DNA from: Sipunculus nudus | Lineage: Eukaryota > Annelida > Sipuncula > Golfingiida > Sipunculidae | Reading direction: 5' to 3' | Assembly (NCBI GenBank): GCA_026874595.1 | Contig: CM049314.1 | Coordinates: 34,172,229 to 34,236,228 of the forward strand | DNA length: 64,000 nt | In this document: positions 47,431-59,965 of the stretch, piece by piece | Position numbering within the stretch: position 1 is the first letter of the stretch | Layout: every line of letters begins with the position of its first letter | Made by a program: the position numbers and the translations under genes | Notes under the pieces: generated by a model | Told to the model about the DNA's origin: nothing | The model's database searches: none | Seen by the model: only the letters and a program-made list of their open reading frames with translations

Positions 47431-50094
47431 TATACTCAATGTATATCAGTGAGCACTTGAGCATTAAATCTCACTTCCTGTATTTCTGTAAAGTTTATCA
47501 CATAAAATGTAAGACCAGATCACCAGGTGAAGAGGATTTTACTCCACCTGTACTTTAAACATGTATCTTACCTCAAAAGTCTATAAGGAGATCCCATGCA
47601 TTACATTTCATGTTTTTCCAATGTACAATTAATTTATTATATGCCTTTGTATCACTCCTTTACCAGAGTTTCTTAGAACCATGCAGTTGCCATATCCTTT
47701 CTCAAAGACCCTGTTTTCTTCCATTCTCAAGCTCTCTCTCTCTCTCTCAAAATAAAACTACGAGTATGACCAACTGTTACAGAAATAATTGTTTCCTGTC
47801 ACCCATTTTATGTTTTGACTATCCACAGCTCCTGTTTTTTTCTTTCTTTTTTCATAGGATAGGTCCATGGCCTTTTGGTGGCACTGTGTACTTAATAAGA
47901 ATGAAATACAAGTACAATATGTTATTATTAAGCCTTCTGGATTTAAGGTTTTATGTGCATGGGGATGGGAATAACCCATAAGGCATAACCTATTATCAAG
48001 GCATTAGAGCACATAACTGAGGTTCTAGCAAGATTTCACAATTTTTTAACCTGAAGCACTGGCAGGGTTTCAAAACAAGGACCTTCAGCTCTAAAGTCCA
48101 AGGCCTTCTCACTTGTTTAGATTTTTATTAAGAGAACAAATTATTGTTTTATCCACAAACAATACACTGGATACCAAAGCATAATTCTATATAATTCACC
48201 AAATACTGAGTGAATCTTACAAATGTACTTTAGCATACACATGGGTGCAGTAATGTACTTGATTACACCAGTAGACCCTGACAGACAGTGACAGCCTTGA
48301 GCGGGTCATGTTTGATGAGGATCTGTCTTGGAGGACCTGACCTAAACATTTGTATAATTTCACACCTGACCTCTCTTGGACTCCTCATCATCTGGTGAGG
48401 CTGAGTCCTGGTCATTCATCTGATGATGCCTGCTCTCTGTCAGTAACATCTGACTGGTCTGTCTGCACCCATATGTCCAGTTATTTTTCATCTGTCTATC
48501 CACAAGGCTGCAGCTTTGTCATCAGGGGAACACATAATGTGTGTGTGTGGGGGGGGGGGGGGGGGGAGGAAGGCAATGGTGTCTCAGATTTGTCAGATGT
48601 GGCAAAAGTGCAGTACAGGTGACCTGCCTAAAACTGGCTTCCTTACTGATGGTGTGTCTTTATTTTTGTCGCTCCCATGTGAAGCTTACTTCAACAACGT
48701 GCACACATTTTTATCAGTTGCACATAAAAATAAGACAATATAAAACTTTATTCAAAGGAAAAATTAAGCAAGAGTAATGGCAGTTCGTGGCAGGTCACTG
48801 ATATTGCACTTTTACCTCTGATGTTTACAGCTGGAAACAGCAGGACATATTGGGAAGTGAGAGAAGATGTGGAAGACATTGGAACATGTTAAATTTTTTA
48901 CTCTGACCACATTGGGATACATCTTGGTGACATTGGGACACACTGGAACAGCAGACCCACGTGACATCATAACAGCACATCCCACTGACATCAACAACGA
49001 GGGAGTAAGCCTCAACGATCATCCAGCATACCAGAATTTAACAACATACAAATATAACAAATATGGCTCTTACTTTCAGCTGTCACAGACCACCTCATGG
49101 TAGTATTAACAGATACGTTTGTCAATCCTGGTGGTAAAGAAAATCATTTCATGCTCTCAACAGAGCACATTCCTCTGCCGAGGCCAAACCAGCCTACTGG
49201 GTCCAACCCTTAATCAGATTAATCAGAAGGTGCACAAAAATTCAATAAGACCTTCCCTGGGGTGTGCCTAACCTGTCATGTTTCATGGTAAAATAGGTCT
49301 AACGTTTTTGTGTAATCCTGTGACAGACACACAAAGTGACAGAGGTGAAAGTTTAACCTCCTTGGAACAGACAGTAACAATTGACAAGCATACCATTTAC
49401 AGAATCCAGACTGGGAGGGGAATCCAAACAGTTGTATCATGTAGTAACAAAGAGCTGGCAGGTCATGTCTTTATCTCAGAACATGTTTTACCCAGAGGTA
49501 CTGAATAATAAATTTATTTAAAATGTAATTTATATACACAGATGACTATTTACTAATGACCATCTGCCAGACAGCTGTCCCTACATTGAGTGACACCTGA
49601 GTGCCACTGATCTAGGGCCAGGTATAAAATAACAACATCAGGACAGTGTATACAAACACAAGCTTACATGATGCACTGAATCAGATCTCTGTGTGTACAT
49701 ACACAGTGTCTGCGCACTGGTGTACAATTAGTGTCTGGCCTGTCTCATCTTTCACTAGTGATTTTGTTTGTCTGAACATGCCTGGGCACACACTGTATGT
49801 ATGCATACCATGTACTAATAGCAAGTATGATCTGCTAATATCCTTGTATTTATACTTAAATAAGTACAAATAATGTTCACTATTACCTGAAAATTTATAC
49901 AGAATGAAAGTGCACACAACTGTTATATACTCTGTGAATTAAGTAAATCATTAATTTTAACAAATTTAATCACATTATCCCAGCTCCAGATGACTGATGA
50001 CTACTCCACCACAGGTAGAAAAATAAACACAAATAATCAATAAAAAGAGGACTATTATTAATTAGTCAAATACCAGTAATTAGCAAAGCACGAG
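47431..50094. other. Non-coding stretch
   Basis: No gene recognised. A (CT)n run lies at about 47729-47746 and a run of 18 G at 48549-48566, which makes overlapping low-complexity open frames. ACATTGGGA-type segments recur at about 48880-48950. Confidence 0.4.
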
Positions 50095-51165
50095 AAGTGC
50101 ATTTAAGCCTAGGCCTATGCACCTGGTCTTTACACAGACCAGGGTTCGTCAGGTACATCACCAGCCTACACACCTGGTCTGAACACATGTCAGGGTTCAT
50201 CAGGTACATCACCAGCCTGCACACCTGCTCTAAACACAGGCCAGGGTTCATCTGGTACATTACCAGCTAACACACCTGGTCTCAACACAGGCCAGGGTTC
50301 ATCAGGTACAACATCAGCCTACACACAAGTACATCACCAGCCTACACACCTGGTCTGAACACAGGCCAGGGTTCATCAGGTACATCACCAGCCTACACAC
50401 CTGGTCTAAACACAGGCCAGGGTTTATCAGGTCCATCACCAGCCTACACACCTGGTCTAAACACAGGCCAGGGTTCATCAGGTACATCACCAGCCTACAC
50501 ACCCGGTCTGAACCCTGGCCAGGTTCATCAGGTACATCACCAGCCTACACACCTGGTCTAAACACAGACCAGGGTTCATCAGGTACATCAACATCAGCCT
50601 ACACACAAGTCTAAACACAGGCCAGGGTTCAGCAGATACAACAGCAGCGGCCATACACCTGGTCTAAACACAGGCCAGGGTTTATCAGGTACAACAGCAT
50701 CAGCCTATACAACTGGTCTAAACACAGGCCAGGGTTCATCAGTTACAACATCAGCCTACACACCTGGTCTGAACACAGGCCAGGGTTCATCAGGTACATC
50801 AACATCAGCCTATACACAAGTCTAAACACAGGCCAGGGTTGATCAGTTACAACATCAGCCTACACACCTGGTCTAAACACAGACCAGGGTTCATCAGGTA
50901 CATCAAAATCAGCCTATACACAAGTCTGAACACAGGCCAGGGTTCAGCAGATACAACAGCAGCGGCCATACACCTGGTCTAAACACAGGCCAGGGTTCAT
51001 CAGTTACAACATCAGCCTACACACCTGGTCTAAACACTGGCCAGGGTTCATCAGGTACCACAGGATCAGTCTACACACCCAAACACAGGCCAGGGTCATC
51101 AGGTACAACAGCATCAGCCTACACACCTGGTTTAAACACAGGCCAGGGTCAAACTGGCACCACAG
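50095..51165. repeat. 51-bp minisatellite array
   Basis: About 20 head-to-tail copies of a 51-bp unit with CCTACACACCTGGTCTAAAC, ACAGGCCAGGGTTCATCAGG and TACATCACCAG. As 51 is a multiple of three, the minus strand stays open in one frame (PGLCLDQVCRLVMYLMN repeated), a by-product rather than a gene. A variant with GCAGATACAACAGCAGCGGC recurs at about 50630 and 50945, 315 bp apart, so a block of about six units was duplicated. Confidence 0.95.
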
Positions 51166-51426
51166 ATCCATAGTCTTAAAAAAATTCAAGGCTGTCTGTT
51201 TTAAGCTTGTGTTGTCACAGTCCTTCCACACTGCCTGTCAGGATAGAGTGATTATGTCAGCCTTATAATGGAGAAGATATGAGAGGTAGGTCCAACTGGT
51301 CTGAAATGCTGAATTCATATCTGCAGAAGCTCTGTCAACCAGCACCGTGCATGGTTCAGGGTTGTCCACATCCCATCAGTCAGCTAATACAAACAGGACA
51401 GCATTAATATGAATGCCCTGATGCAG
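51166..51426. other. Short spacer
   Basis: Unique-looking sequence between the minisatellite and the TIR element; nothing recognised. Confidence 0.4.
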
Positions 51427-52005
51427 CTGGGCCCAGTTAAGAATGCGTATGGCTTAAGTCAAATTTTACCGAAACGCCTCCCAAGTCAGCTAATGTAAGC
51501 CTGCGAGATAAGTCAGTTTCACTAAATGCGATTTAGCTAAGTCGGTCTGAACCTTGGAAATCCCCTTTTCAACGCCACCTATTGATGAAATAATGAATTA
51601 AAAAACGTCCGAAATGGTGATGCAAACACTTCGCAGAAGATAGTGACATGGAATTTTAATTAACCATGTGTTATTCCTGGAAACTTTTTAAATGAATAGT
51701 TTAAAAAACGGTCTGGACATCGTGGTATTGCTGTACTTGACTGTACAAAATGAACAACAACCCCCATGATCTATTCTTTGGTTTACGGAAACCTTTCAGG
51801 TAAACAGCACTGGGGGCGACGTCATTGTCGCCTGTGATGTACCGTACCACGTGACTCCTCGGTGCAGGCTTAGCATTTCAGCCCGCCAGGTGACTTATGT
51901 CACTAACGTTATTTTTAAAGAAACTGACTTAAAGCTCGACAAAAGTGACTTAAGTCAAAAACGCAGAATAACAGGCTTAAGTCGGTTTAATGAAACTGGG
52001 CCCAG
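51427..52005. mobile_element. 579-bp TIR element, probably a non-autonomous hAT-like transposon
   Basis: CTGGGCCCAGTT at 51427 and its inverted copy AACTGGGCCCAG ending at 52005 are termini. Subterminal CTTAAGTC/GACTTAAG motifs are scattered in both end regions, as in hAT elements. Flanks GATGCAG and GATGTCAG are similar but not identical and could be a decayed 8-bp duplication. The element is visibly richer in CpG (for example GGGGGCGACGTCATTGTCGC) than its surroundings. The open frame at 51851-52150 crosses its right end and is not a gene. Confidence 0.72.
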
Positions 52006-52826
52006 ATGTCAGAGTGCAAAGTTATTAATCAAAAGTGGCTGGATGGTACACCTGGCTGTAGCCCATGTATTGATCAATGCATGTCTTATCAGTCTAATTG
52101 TTATACATGCTGGAAGGCTGTTACAATGGTATTCTCATATCTATAAGTAGCAATGTTTAATATGAAATTAAAATTTAACAAATTATTTTTACTCATTTCA
52201 GCCATATATCAACCACTCTGGAAACTGAATAAGGTCAACTCTTAAATCAATTTATATCAAATTTAATAAAAATTTCTGAAAAAAACTTCCTTCAAGCATT
52301 CCTGGACTTAAACCAAGCATTAATCACAAGTAAGAGTTTCAAATTTCAAGTACTGGCCCATATAAAATGATGGGGCTGTAGTCTTCCTCTGTACTGCCAT
52401 ACAGTTCATTTTCCCTTTTTTGTTTTCTGCCTAATCAGGTGTAACACAGGTTGACATTTGATATCATACACTATCCCAGAGACTGTAGAAGTAAAAAGTA
52501 GGTGGTTACCACCAGCTGTATATGTCACGGCACTGTCTGCAGCACAGAAGAAATCAGGGTCTGCAGCAATCATATACTGCAACTGTGGGCGGTAAAAAGT
52601 TGCAACCACAACCATGAAAAAGAACACTAGAAATATTACTGTTGTGGTCAACATGATTCAAAACAGAGGAAAGACTCTTATATACAATAAGGATGTACAG
52701 GATAATATTTAAATGTACTTTCCTAGAGTATAACATTATGAAGTAATTCATCACTGTATTATATTGGAAGTTGAAAATAACCTCATTCTCATGGACAAGA
52801 TTTAATGAAATAAGGAAACAAAGGAC
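52006..52826. other. Non-coding stretch
   Basis: The open frame at 52406-52654 minus contains a hydrophobic run (VIFLVFFFMVVVATFY) near its start, with no family match. No splice or promoter context supports it. Confidence 0.35.
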
Positions 52827-53153
52827 CTATGGGTCACAGTGCTCAGCTAAGTTTACCTTGAAGGTAAAATTTTTAATAACAACAAAAGGAGAGAAAAAAC
52901 TTGTGAAAGGAAGAGGTAATATAGGCCATGGTTGGTTGATATGATTGATTTGTATTGACGAGTAAGAAATTGCTGCAAACAATATTTTGTGATCTGGCAA
53001 TGAGTTTTCTAATGTTGAAACTGAAGTATGTGAGCAGTTTGTGAACATAAGATCTATTCTATTACCATGGTCACTGGTTGGCTCTATAATAAAGGAATAC
53101 CCCAGAGACCAGACCAAGTGTTTCACCAATAAGATATCATCTGAAGGACCAGA
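52827..53153 (-). pseudogene. Fragment of a LINE endonuclease domain
   Basis: An open stretch on the minus strand includes IIEPTSDHGNRIDLMFTN and then LPDHKILFAAI. The pattern (EPT...IDLxFTN, about 20 residues, then a DH box) is the C-terminal half of APE-type endonucleases of non-LTR retrotransposons. The usual SDH reads PDH here. The frame is closed by stops on both sides, and no reverse transcriptase follows, so this is a short remnant. It is distinct from the LINE at 3.5-6.4 kb. Confidence 0.55.
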
Positions 53154-55930
53154 TTATCACTCATATGAGTTAAACAAACAATGTCAAAGAAGAAACCAAA
53201 TGTGGTTTGACCATTGAGATATAATCTGAAGTAAAGGGTCAGAATGAGGGATATTTAACCACAAAGTGTATATTAGCTGAAGATATGATAAACTATTTAG
53301 AAGCAATTTTAGAATCAGAAGTTATATCCTAAGGATATCAAAAAGTAAAATTATGACATTAAATCTGCATTAACACTAACAAATAACATATGAAGGAAGC
53401 ATGAATAACATAAAGAGGGCAGCTTGTTTTTATTCTGTCATAAACAAACAAGTGACATAAGTATTACATGTCAATAAATATGTAACACTGTTTGCTGAAA
53501 GATAAATATGTGATATCACACCGCTACAGATTGATCAATAAACATAGAATACACCTCACAAACCTGGTTAGTACTCTTCTAATACACCCCTGATCTAATC
53601 TGATTAATTATCATAATCAAATCACACATGGCCATTGGTGATGTAAGAATATCACAATCTACTTCAGATTGACAAGTCAGGTTGAAATATTCAACAAATG
53701 TTAATTAATCAACTGATGCAAGGTTTTGATGTCAAATGAAAGGTCAAGTTAATGTTTCATCACAGTTACCTAACACATCGGTGTTTCAGGAACCGGTTGG
53801 TAGCATGCCAGATATCGGATAATTTGATAATAGGATAAAATATAACTGAGTTTCATACAACCGGTACTATACCAACATCGTGTGCTCAAATAAAAATATG
53901 TACAACATATGAGAGAACAGTGTGTGCTGCTGACCCTAATATATTGTTATATGGCACACTGATATCTAGGCTCCGGTATTTGAGCCAGTTTCACACATGT
54001 GACAGTTTGTACACAATGATTCTCATTTAAACCTATATCCTGCAAAGAAAACATAAACAAAGACCAGCTACACTCCACAGTGGGTTATCAATGGAGCAAC
54101 TGACACACAAACAACCAGGAATTTCAGCTTGACTACCAATAGTAGCCACAGCTATTTCTGTGATCCGGAGTACCCATAATAAAACAGGGCCTACGTGCCA
54201 GCAGAGCAGCTCTAGAGCTGGAGGGAGCTAAAAATACAGCGGGCAGCAGGGGCTGTCTGCTCCAGCCAAGGCTAAACATGCTGAACACACAATAATAGTC
54301 TTAATGGTGAGGGTTTACTGTGTGCCATGCCCCCTTTGTGCACAGCATGTGTGTGTATATGCATACACTACATGTGTATATCAGTGTATAAAGCCAGGCA
54401 TTTAAAGAGACAGACAAACTGACCCAGTGCCCTGGGATATGGCTATTTTGACCTGTCTGAGGTTCCAAGTCAATGCACAACAAAGCCTCGAGACCCCTCA
54501 CTGAGTGGATGTGTTCATATGTTACAATCATCATTGCAGGTTAATGAATGTAGCAATAATCCACTGACCTTCCACGCCCCCTTCAAATCCGACCTGACGA
54601 GACTTGCACGCAGTATTCCCTCCTAAAAGATCCACCACCTAAAACCAACCCGGTCGGAACACAAGCGAGGGGCTTCCCCACTTATCATCACTACACATAC
54701 ACTTCTCACTCTCTCCCTCCTGCAGACCAACCACCCACACCCAATAGGCTGGCCAGCCTGGTCATGTGACTTCCCAGTCCCCTTGCTAATGAGGCCCAGG
54801 CCAGACACTACCAAGGTAACCCATGTGCACTACCCTGGATCCCCCCAGTCCATTCAGGCAAATTACCATATTGATCAGCACCAGTAGGAATGTGTTCCAA
54901 AGCTACAGGGGGCACCCTTGGAGAAGTTTCCAACCTGACACACTTTCTATGAACAAAGCCCAGCAGGTGAGAGCAAAAGAAACTGGTGAGGTAATGAGTA
55001 AACAAGACGCAGGCATCTGCTTCTCAGGAGAAAAACAAGCCTCATTGTGGCCGTGCTTCTGTTGTAAAAACCAACTTAAGCCAGCAAACAAAAGGCCTGT
55101 CTGTTCCAAGATCGCATCTCCAAGAACCCAGAGGCAAAATATGACAGAGAGAAAACCTGCGACTATAAAAACAACCTGTCCACTCATTATAAAACTATTA
55201 CTTATTTCCTGGATTGGTGTTCGCTTCTTTTAATCCCCGGCTTCTCTGTAACCATTACATCTCCTTTGATCACGTCAGCCTCATTATAAATCTTGCCAGC
55301 TTGCGCAAAAACTGATAACGGCAAGTCTCCAGTTGCGTGAGATCATGCTTTACCACATTGTAAATTATGTGAGAGTGCATATCAATACAGAATGATATTT
55401 ACATACACAACTGTTAGCATTTACACCCATTCACAAACACATAAACAAACATCTAGATATATCTGAAAATATTTGTACCTTGCACACTGGTACCCTTGTA
55501 TTATTTTTTCTGGTGAACTTGATAACACCAATATTATTTAATTTCTGTACCTGATATAAGTTGCATTATTGTCTTGATACCATGATGATATATATATGTA
55601 TGTGATTATGTTACAAGTATGAGTGTTCAAATAAAACATGGTGAATCTTCAGTTTCCTTTCAAACTTGTAAAAAGGTATTTAAAGGTCACTTATTTTTTA
55701 ATTACTTTTTTATTTACTTTTTCTAATTTTTTTTTAAAGTTAACTTATCTATAACACTAGCCTGGAACAACAGCTGCCTGGAAAATCGTATCTGAAACAT
55801 GAAGCTTAATTCACCAAGCTAGGAATGAGTATCTAAAATGTAGCAGAAAACTTATTAACATAACCCACCTATAACAAACCATACACTGAAAGTGCTGAGT
55901 AAGCGAAAATTGTGTTGTCTCCCCGTGTGT
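53154..55930. other. Non-coding stretch
   Basis: Mostly AT-rich. A GC-richer part lies at about 54180-55330. The 136-codon open frame at 54823-55233 plus overlaps opposite-strand frames and shows no known motif. The 55080-55330 segment has several CpG-containing motifs and could be regulatory. Confidence 0.4.
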
Positions 55931-55933
55931 ATG

Positions 55934-55988
55934 TGGGGATGTGGTGGGGGAGTTGAGGGGGCGAGAAGGGGAGCGGTGGGAGGGGGGA
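55934..55988 (+). other. G-rich tract, possible G-quadruplex
   Basis: Seven or so runs of three or more G separated by 2-7 bases (GGGG, GGGGG, GGGGG, GGGG, GGG, GGGGGG). On the opposite strand, the presumed UTX sense strand, it is C-rich, so any quadruplex would form on the non-sense strand. Confidence 0.5.
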
Positions 55989-56050
55989 GAGTTTTCATTT
56001 GGGTTTCTTATTTTGCTCAACTACCTATAACATTATACACATATGACAAA

Positions 56051-56104
56051 CAGCCACTCTTTGTAGTTAAGTATTAGCAGCCACTCTTTGTAGTTAAGTA
56101 TAAG
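56051..56104. repeat. 27-bp tandem duplication
   Basis: CAGCCACTCTTTGTAGTTAA with the following bases GTATTAG occurs twice in direct succession, with one difference near the end. Confidence 0.9.
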
Positions 56105-59100
56105 CGGTATCTTGGAATATTATATACCGTCCCTGCTGACCTTTCGCTTTCAACACGGATGTATACTGGGGATTCCCCGTAAGTGTGGAATTCCCCTTCA
56201 CATGATATATATTATTAATAGCTGACACCACTATTTATGTTGCCCTTTAACCATCATATATAAAAAATGGTACATTTCCTCCCTTGATACAGTAAGCAAA
56301 TATATCTAAAGATCAAAAGAAACTGGAAGTAAAACAATTCATGGCTAAACATGCACACTTGAATTAAGTGCAAACTGACTGTGTGGATGCCTGGAACTGC
56401 TGGCATTGTGGCACAGCAATCATTCAATTTGACAATATATGAATATATGTGAAATTTCAAACACCACTTCAAAACTAAGAGTTCTGCAACTGTTGCGAAA
56501 CTGTGGGAATTAAGCCTCTACACTGTTTCCTGCAACTAAGCAATAGAAGGCTTAGTAGCTGACAACCTTGAAAATTAGGTCACTTCAGGTCAACAGAAAT
56601 GTTAAACCTATGCAAATATGTCACCTGTGGCCATACTCTAATTACGTTGACAGGTTAAAGGTCAGGGACAGAAGGGACAGGAGGTGAAACCAATTAAGTT
56701 GACAGTTTTGGATTCAAATGACCAAAGAAACACTAACAAATCAGGACCTACATATTGATATAATGATACAGAAATAATCCCATCAACCCAATTACCTCTC
56801 CCCTCCTTCAGGGAGAGGCTCAAGTATTTAACACAGAATGGCAATGGATCAAGCCATATGTTACTGGCCATGACAGAACTTTAGAACTACTGATCCTTAT
56901 ATACACTGGGAACACACCAGTTTCGGCACAGTTTTGACATGATTGGAGAAACATTGGATAAACTTTCAGCTAAGCTGTCTGGTATGTAAACAGACCCAGT
57001 TTTTATCAAGAGATGGCGACATGACTGCAGCATTGGAACCGGACCTGGCAGACTGTGTGATAGACACAGTTCATCTGTCTAGGAGCAACTAGTGGCAGGA
57101 CTGGCTGGCCCAGGTGGGCACATGGGGTGCATCTGACAGGAAAGGACAACCCTACTGATGCCCTACATACTGTGACTGCCTTAATCTTTGTTTGGGTTGA
57201 AAATTTGTGATATTCATAAAAAGTTTATTATAGAAACCTTCATGAAGAATCTACCCATCACTGGTTAACTCCTTGGCAGCTGAGTGGTTCATTAAATATA
57301 CCAGCAACCCATTAGTGCATGTAATTGGAACCAGTCAAGCAAGGCACAGATTAATAATACTGGTAATGTGCAAGCGTGAGTGATAATTTTCAGGCTGGAT
57401 AGACACCTCCCCCCCCCCCTTTGCATAACTGCTATCTGATAAGTATATGAGGAATATCATGAATTCATTTTCATATTTATGAATATTTTTCATTAATACA
57501 ATCAGGAATAAAGGAAATGTCATGAAACCTTGAAAAATTTAAGTATTGCTAAATTTCCAATATAAAGTCAACTTAGTTAAATATGGTGAAGACTGATGAA
57601 TGCTTGGTGAAATGCTGAGGAAGCCCTGAAAACAGCACAGTATAACTGTCTGAAGAACCATTTTGATATTAAAAGGAAACAATCTTTAGGGAACCTATAG
57701 TTTTTTAAAGTACCACTCTATTAATGCTATTTGAGGGAGCCCATTGATAAGTAAATAAAAAGGGTCCATAACCAATCTTCCCAGTATAGGTGAAAGCCCA
57801 GGTCCCACTTGTGCAAGTCGATAGTTCAACTGTATACGTTATATATCACGGATACATGTTACAGTGACGAACATTCCATTCAGCAGCGTTGAGAAAATCA
57901 GTGGTATTAGTGTATTAGTATACGATGTCAGAACTTGGTGACATTTTCTGGATACAGTACCTGGAGTGTGGTGGCTCAATGGTATATATAATACACAACA
58001 GGACAAAGACGGTGACAATGTTAAGAAAAACATTATTATTATGTTACAATGCCAGGTATTCAGCTCTAGCTCTCATCATTAACCAACAACCAATAAGTTG
58101 GATAGCATATAACCACGAACATCGTAATATAGTGCCCCAGTGACAATTCCGCATCTGTGGGTACTGTTAATTAACATCAGCTATATTGTACCAGTGAGGT
58201 AACCTGATAATATCACCATACAAAATCAATAAATTAAATTCAGTGTGTGAAGGTGTTACTAAGACCTAGATCTTTTTGAAACAGTTTTGCATGTTTAGGT
58301 GCATCTGATGGGTTGTACATTAGGGATGGTTAAAATTTCTTCACTTACACAGGTAATGCACTCAATTAAATACATACGACGGTTGGTCTCTTTTTTCGCA
58401 ACTTTGTGATATTCAAGAGAGGAAAATTATCATGAAAAAATACAACCTTCACACAAAAAATGCCTCATGCGAAAAAGTCTGTAATACTGTACCCTCTATG
58501 ACATCTCGGGAATCTGACCTATGCTTGTAGCATTTGAAGGCATGAGATGAATATTATATAAATAATAACATATCTTCTTTATGTTATCCATAAATCAAAG
58601 ATTGACAAACAAAACAGCTAACAAACAAACAGAAAGCAACAGTGCTATAACAATTATTCTGTCCTCCATTACATCATGATACAACGACCAGTATTGTATC
58701 GGTATTATGTCTGATGTCCCTGTATCGATATATTATCATGATATATATATGATCATCCAATGAAAAGTGACTATCAACATTTAAAAATATTCTCTCATTG
58801 GATACAAAATAATAATTGCTAAATTTTATACACAAGAAATGAGTTGAATTCCATATGATTGACTAATGGTTTGGAAGTTGTTTTTATTTATTGTCTCAAA
58901 AAATTTTTTTAGAGCAAGCATAAATTTTCATAGACAAGAAAAAACTCAGCTTGATTTAATAATAATAAACTTATTTATAATATAACACATATGTATAATA
59001 TTGTGTGTAAACAGTAGAATGAACAAAGTATACATCATTTTTCCGGATAATGTACTGCAACAGCCTTAGAATGAGAAAGCATGATCTCCTTGGAAGAGAT

Positions 59101-59519
59101 TAAAAAAAGTAACTGGTTGTTAAACATGCATACAGTCCACTGATCAAGATGCCATAAGAAAGAATCGTGGTTTTTCATTCACTAGTACAGGTGAGCATGG
59201 TACGCATTTTTTAACATCACACTTTTATCACCTAACTGATCAAAAATAATCAAGAGGCATCCATTTTTATGTACATATATTTTTTTTTTCATGTACAAAA
59301 CTGAAAATAAGAAAATAATATAACCACCAACTGTGAGGAGTTTATTTAGAGATGGGATTATAAAACACACAAAGAAAAAAATACCAGTGCTTCCATAGAA
59401 GAATAGACCCGTGGAGCCAAACACATTAAATATAAACCATATCATCACTGTAAATCAGGGATGATAAGAGCAGATAGTAGAGAACATAAATATCACAGGT
59501 CCAGGCATGCCCTGTCCAA
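56105..59519. other. Non-coding stretch
   Basis: No gene recognised. A run of about 11 C lies at about 57408-57419 and TA-rich microsatellite sequence at about 58730-58752. Other open frames are short and featureless. Confidence 0.4.
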
Positions 59520-59965
59520 CCTATCCGTCTACCACTATGGCCACCGGCAGACGATTTACGACTGATTTTTCTTGAGCATCAGTGAACAATTTTTGCAGGC
59601 AGCCCTTCTTGCTCGGTGCTACGTGCTTCGGGTCAGCTTCGACTATAGCAGACAGGCATTCTACTCCCGAAAATCAATAAAGGACAAATCCCGTTTTTTT
59701 TCAGTCATGTATTTCCTCTCCGGCTTTCACTGAAATCTAATTACCACTGGAGGCCTGGTCCTGATTCACCAAATCTTATTCAAGGCTTTTAACTGACATC
59801 GGCAAAAATAACCCCACCCACACATATAAAGCCAATAGATAAACATTAAGGCCCACCCCAAACTGAAATTATTTCAAAGCTCCTGCTATCAATCACCAGA
59901 GATGCAATTCTGACGGACATATGCAAATTAATCACAATTATGTAAATGAAGGCAGGGTTTGGGAG
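59520..59965. promoter_or_regulatory. Candidate developmental enhancer block
   Basis: Contains TCTAATTACC, TGACATCGG, CTATCAATCAC, the POU-type ATGCAAATTAATCAC (ATGCAAAT octamer plus homeodomain site) and ATTATGTAAATGA, with more CpG and complexity than the flanks. Such clusters are typical of conserved animal enhancers. Motif evidence only. Confidence 0.35.

Noticed and set aside
48350-48777. Three overlapping open frames with poly-Gly
   Set aside because: All pass through the 18-G run, which is open in every frame; no domain is seen.
50066-51231. Repetitive minus-strand open frames over the 51-bp array
   Set aside because: A multiple-of-three unit again; the frame is broken wherever a copy carries an indel.
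52406-52654. Small membrane-protein gene suggested by a hydrophobic run
   Set aside because: A single hydrophobic segment in AT-rich DNA is expected by chance from T-rich codons; no other support.
54823-55233. 136-codon open frame on the plus strand as a gene
   Set aside because: Opposite-strand frames of similar length overlap it, and no motif, promoter or splice context supports it.
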